From: an uncultured beta proteobacterium
Lineage (GTDB): Bacteria; Pseudomonadota; Gammaproteobacteria; Burkholderiales; Burkholderiaceae_C
Assembly (NCBI GenBank): GCA_903840825.1
Contig: CAIMHL010000139.1
Span: 1 to 7,484 of the forward strand
Reading direction: 5' to 3'
DNA length: 7,484 nt
In this document: piece after piece, positions 6,402 through 7,484 of the stretch
Position numbering within the stretch: the stretch's first letter is position 1
How the letters are laid out: each line of letters begins with the position of its first letter
Notes under the pieces: model-generated
Databases searched by the model: none
The model's input: only the letters and a program-made list of their open reading frames with translations
What the model was told of the DNA's origin: nothing
Made by a program: the position numbers and the translations under genes

Positions 6402-7346
6402 ATGTCTGTTAACTTATATGCCCCCAATCCGGCAGAACTTTATCCCGTTGCTGGCTTGCGCATTGGCGTTACAGAGGCCGGGATTCGCAAGGCCAATCGA
6501 AAAGACCTGACCGTTGTGTTGATCGATTCTGGCGCTTGCGTGTCCGGGGTGTTTACCCAAAACAGGTTTTGTGCGGCACCCGTCCAGCTGTGCCGCGAGC
6601 ATTTGGCTACAGGCGCGGGTGTCAGGGCGATGCTCATTAATACGGGTAACGCCAATGCGGGAACCGGTGCCGATGGCCGTGCGCGCGCTGAGCAAAGCTG
6701 CACTGCCCTGGCCGCCAAACTCGGGATTGTGTCCGAGCAAATCCTGCCATTTTCAACCGGCGTCATCATGGAAACCTTGCCCGTGGAGCGCATTGAGGCA
6801 GGCTTGGACGCCGCTATTGCCGATGCCCGCGAGAACAACTGGTTAAAGGCGGCTGAAGGCATCATGACCACCGACACCGTGGCCAAAGCTTTTGGCGTTC
6901 AGGTCATCATTGGTGGTGCCTTGGTGAGCATCACCGGGATTAGCAAAGGGGCCGGCATGATTCGTCCCAACATGGCGACGATGCTGGGCTTTATGGCCAC
7001 TGACGCCTGTGTCAGCCAGGCGCTCATGCACCAACTGGCCACTGAACTGGCCGAAGGTTCTTTCAACCGGGTGACGGTGGACGGTGACACCTCGACCAAC
7101 GACTCCTTTGTGGTGATTGCCACCAACAAGGCGGCACACGCCCCGATTGACTCGCTAGACAGCCCGGATGGCCAAGCACTCAAAGCGGCCATGATGGGCG
7201 TGGCGCCTCCAACTCCGCCGCCCCTGCCTGGCCGGGCGGAAATACTTGGAAATCCCAGCAAGCCTCCTCAATCGCGGGAACAGCCTGCTGGGCTTCAAAT
7301 CCCACCATCTGCTCCACCTGGGCTGGGTCAGATAAAGGAAGCTTAA
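6402..7346 (+). CDS. argJ: ArgJ (glutamate N-acetyltransferase / N-acetylglutamate synthase), 3' part replaced by unrelated sequence
   Basis: ArgJ moves the acetyl group from N-acetylornithine to glutamate in the cyclic arginine pathway, and bifunctional forms also acetylate glutamate from acetyl-CoA. It is an Ntn-fold enzyme that cuts itself into two chains. Residues 1-268 look normal: the oxyanion-hole pair T119-G120, K182 in SKGAGMIRPN, and the self-cleavage site A192/T193 in NMATML, with T193 the nucleophile. From about residue 269 (near base 7206) the sequence turns into a Pro-rich run ending GLGQIKEA that does not match the family, and the expected C-terminal 140 or so residues (including a DPNLGRI-type segment) are absent. 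The enzyme as shown would be non-functional. A GAAAG at 6391-6395 precedes ATG 6402 by six bases. The downstream stop at 7344-7346 belongs to the foreign segment, not to argJ. Confidence 0.9.
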   Translation: MSVNLYAPNPAELYPVAGLRIGVTEAGIRKANRKDLTVVLIDSGACVSGVFTQNRFCAAPVQLCREHLATGAGVRAMLINTGNANAGTGADGRARAEQSCTALAAKLGIVSEQILPFSTGVIMETLPVERIEAGLDAAIADARENNWLKAAEGIMTTDTVAKAFGVQVIIGGALVSITGISKGAGMIRPNMATMLGFMATDACVSQALMHQLATELAEGSFNRVTVDGDTSTNDSFVVIATNKAAHAPIDSLDSPDGQALKAAMMGVAPPTPPPLPGRAEILGNPSKPPQSREQPAGLQIPPSAPPGLGQIKEA

Positions 7347-7484
7347 TCACCCGTGTGAATACAGCCGGCCCCCCCAAACAGAGGGAGCAAAAACCACTTT
7401 TGATCCCCATCTCCTTAGCCAAAGCTCCGACCGCTTGCAAAACTGCAGGAAAAAATTCAGCCGGCTTGGTTGGATCCGAGCTCA
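7180..7484 (-). CDS. Internal fragment of a PilM-like type IV pilus assembly protein, both ends missing
   Basis: PilM is an actin-like cytoplasmic protein of the type IV pilus inner-membrane platform. Read on the minus strand, the frame is open from the window edge and gives, in order, DPTKPAEFFPAV, then VFTRVIKLPLSDPAQVEQ, then VGFEAQQAVP and ACWDFQVFPP. A phenylalanine-Thr-Arg then Lys-Leu-Pro segment, followed by an FEAQQ.VP motif and a W-D-[FY]-Q motif, is the arrangement I recognise from PilM-like proteins, particularly of Verrucomicrobia/Planctomycetes-type bacteria. The similarity ends near base 7205, where argJ sequence takes over. The closing residues PRPSWPL and the stop at 7180-7182 are therefore the antisense of argJ. 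No start codon is visible because the gene runs off the window. The assignment rests on remembered motifs and was not tested by a search. Confidence 0.65.
   Translation of the reverse strand, partial: SSDPTKPAEFFPAVLQAVGALAKEMGIKSGFCSLCLGGPAVFTRVIKLPLSDPAQVEQMVGFEAQQAVPAIEEACWDFQVFPPGQAGAAELEAPRPSWPL

Noticed and set aside
7206..7346. Pro-rich 47-residue tail on ArgJ as a novel C-terminal fusion domain
   Set aside because: The opposite strand of the same bases encodes PilM-like sequence, so the Pro-rich run is an out-of-frame antisense translation and not a domain.
7472..7483. Adjacent BamHI and SacI sites (GGATCCGAGCTC) at the window end, resembling a vector polylinker
   Set aside because: The pilM-like frame continues through them with plausible residues (SSDPTKP on the minus strand), and only one flanking base follows, so vector origin cannot be supported. 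It is still worth remembering given the nearby chimeric junction.

Overview
The window reads as a housekeeping segment of a betaproteobacterial chromosome. It is most likely Burkholderiales, and Comamonadaceae-like, judging from the SecA, SspA and cytochrome c1 sequences and from the gene order petC-sspA-sspB-tRNA-Thr followed by a DUF721/DciA-like gene, an M23 peptidase gene, secA and argJ. This placement is recognition from memory, not a database search. I found no CRISPR array, insertion sequence, prophage or defence module, and no convincing undescribed system.

Layout. Positions 1-658 hold the 3' part of petC (cytochrome c1), followed by two hairpins in tandem. Positions 763-1907 hold sspA and sspB, a closely spaced pair for stringent-starvation and protease-adaptor functions. 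A complete tRNA-Thr(UGU) gene lies at 1958-2033. Tail to tail with the tRNA is a short minus-strand DUF721/DciA-like gene (2048-2356). It diverges across only 26 bases from a gene for a membrane-anchored M23 peptidase (2383-3390). After a 139-base gap comes a full-length secA (start preferred at 3530, stop ending at 6295), closed by a very strong intrinsic terminator (6310-6340). argJ begins at 6402.

How the genes work together. Several encode cell-envelope or housekeeping functions: respiration (cytochrome bc1), RNA polymerase-associated stress response and ssrA-tag delivery to ClpXP (SspA/SspB), peptidoglycan remodelling (M23), preprotein export (SecA) and arginine biosynthesis (ArgJ). Except for sspA-sspB, they look like neighbours rather than one pathway.

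The main anomaly is at the right end. ArgJ is convincing up to about residue 268 (near base 7205) and then stops resembling the family. From there to the window end the minus strand encodes what looks like an internal piece of a PilM-type type IV pilus assembly protein, of the kind I associate with Verrucomicrobia/Planctomycetes-like bacteria. The two partial genes meet head-on without either end being natural. A chimeric clone or assembly join is the simplest explanation; a real rearrangement is the alternative.
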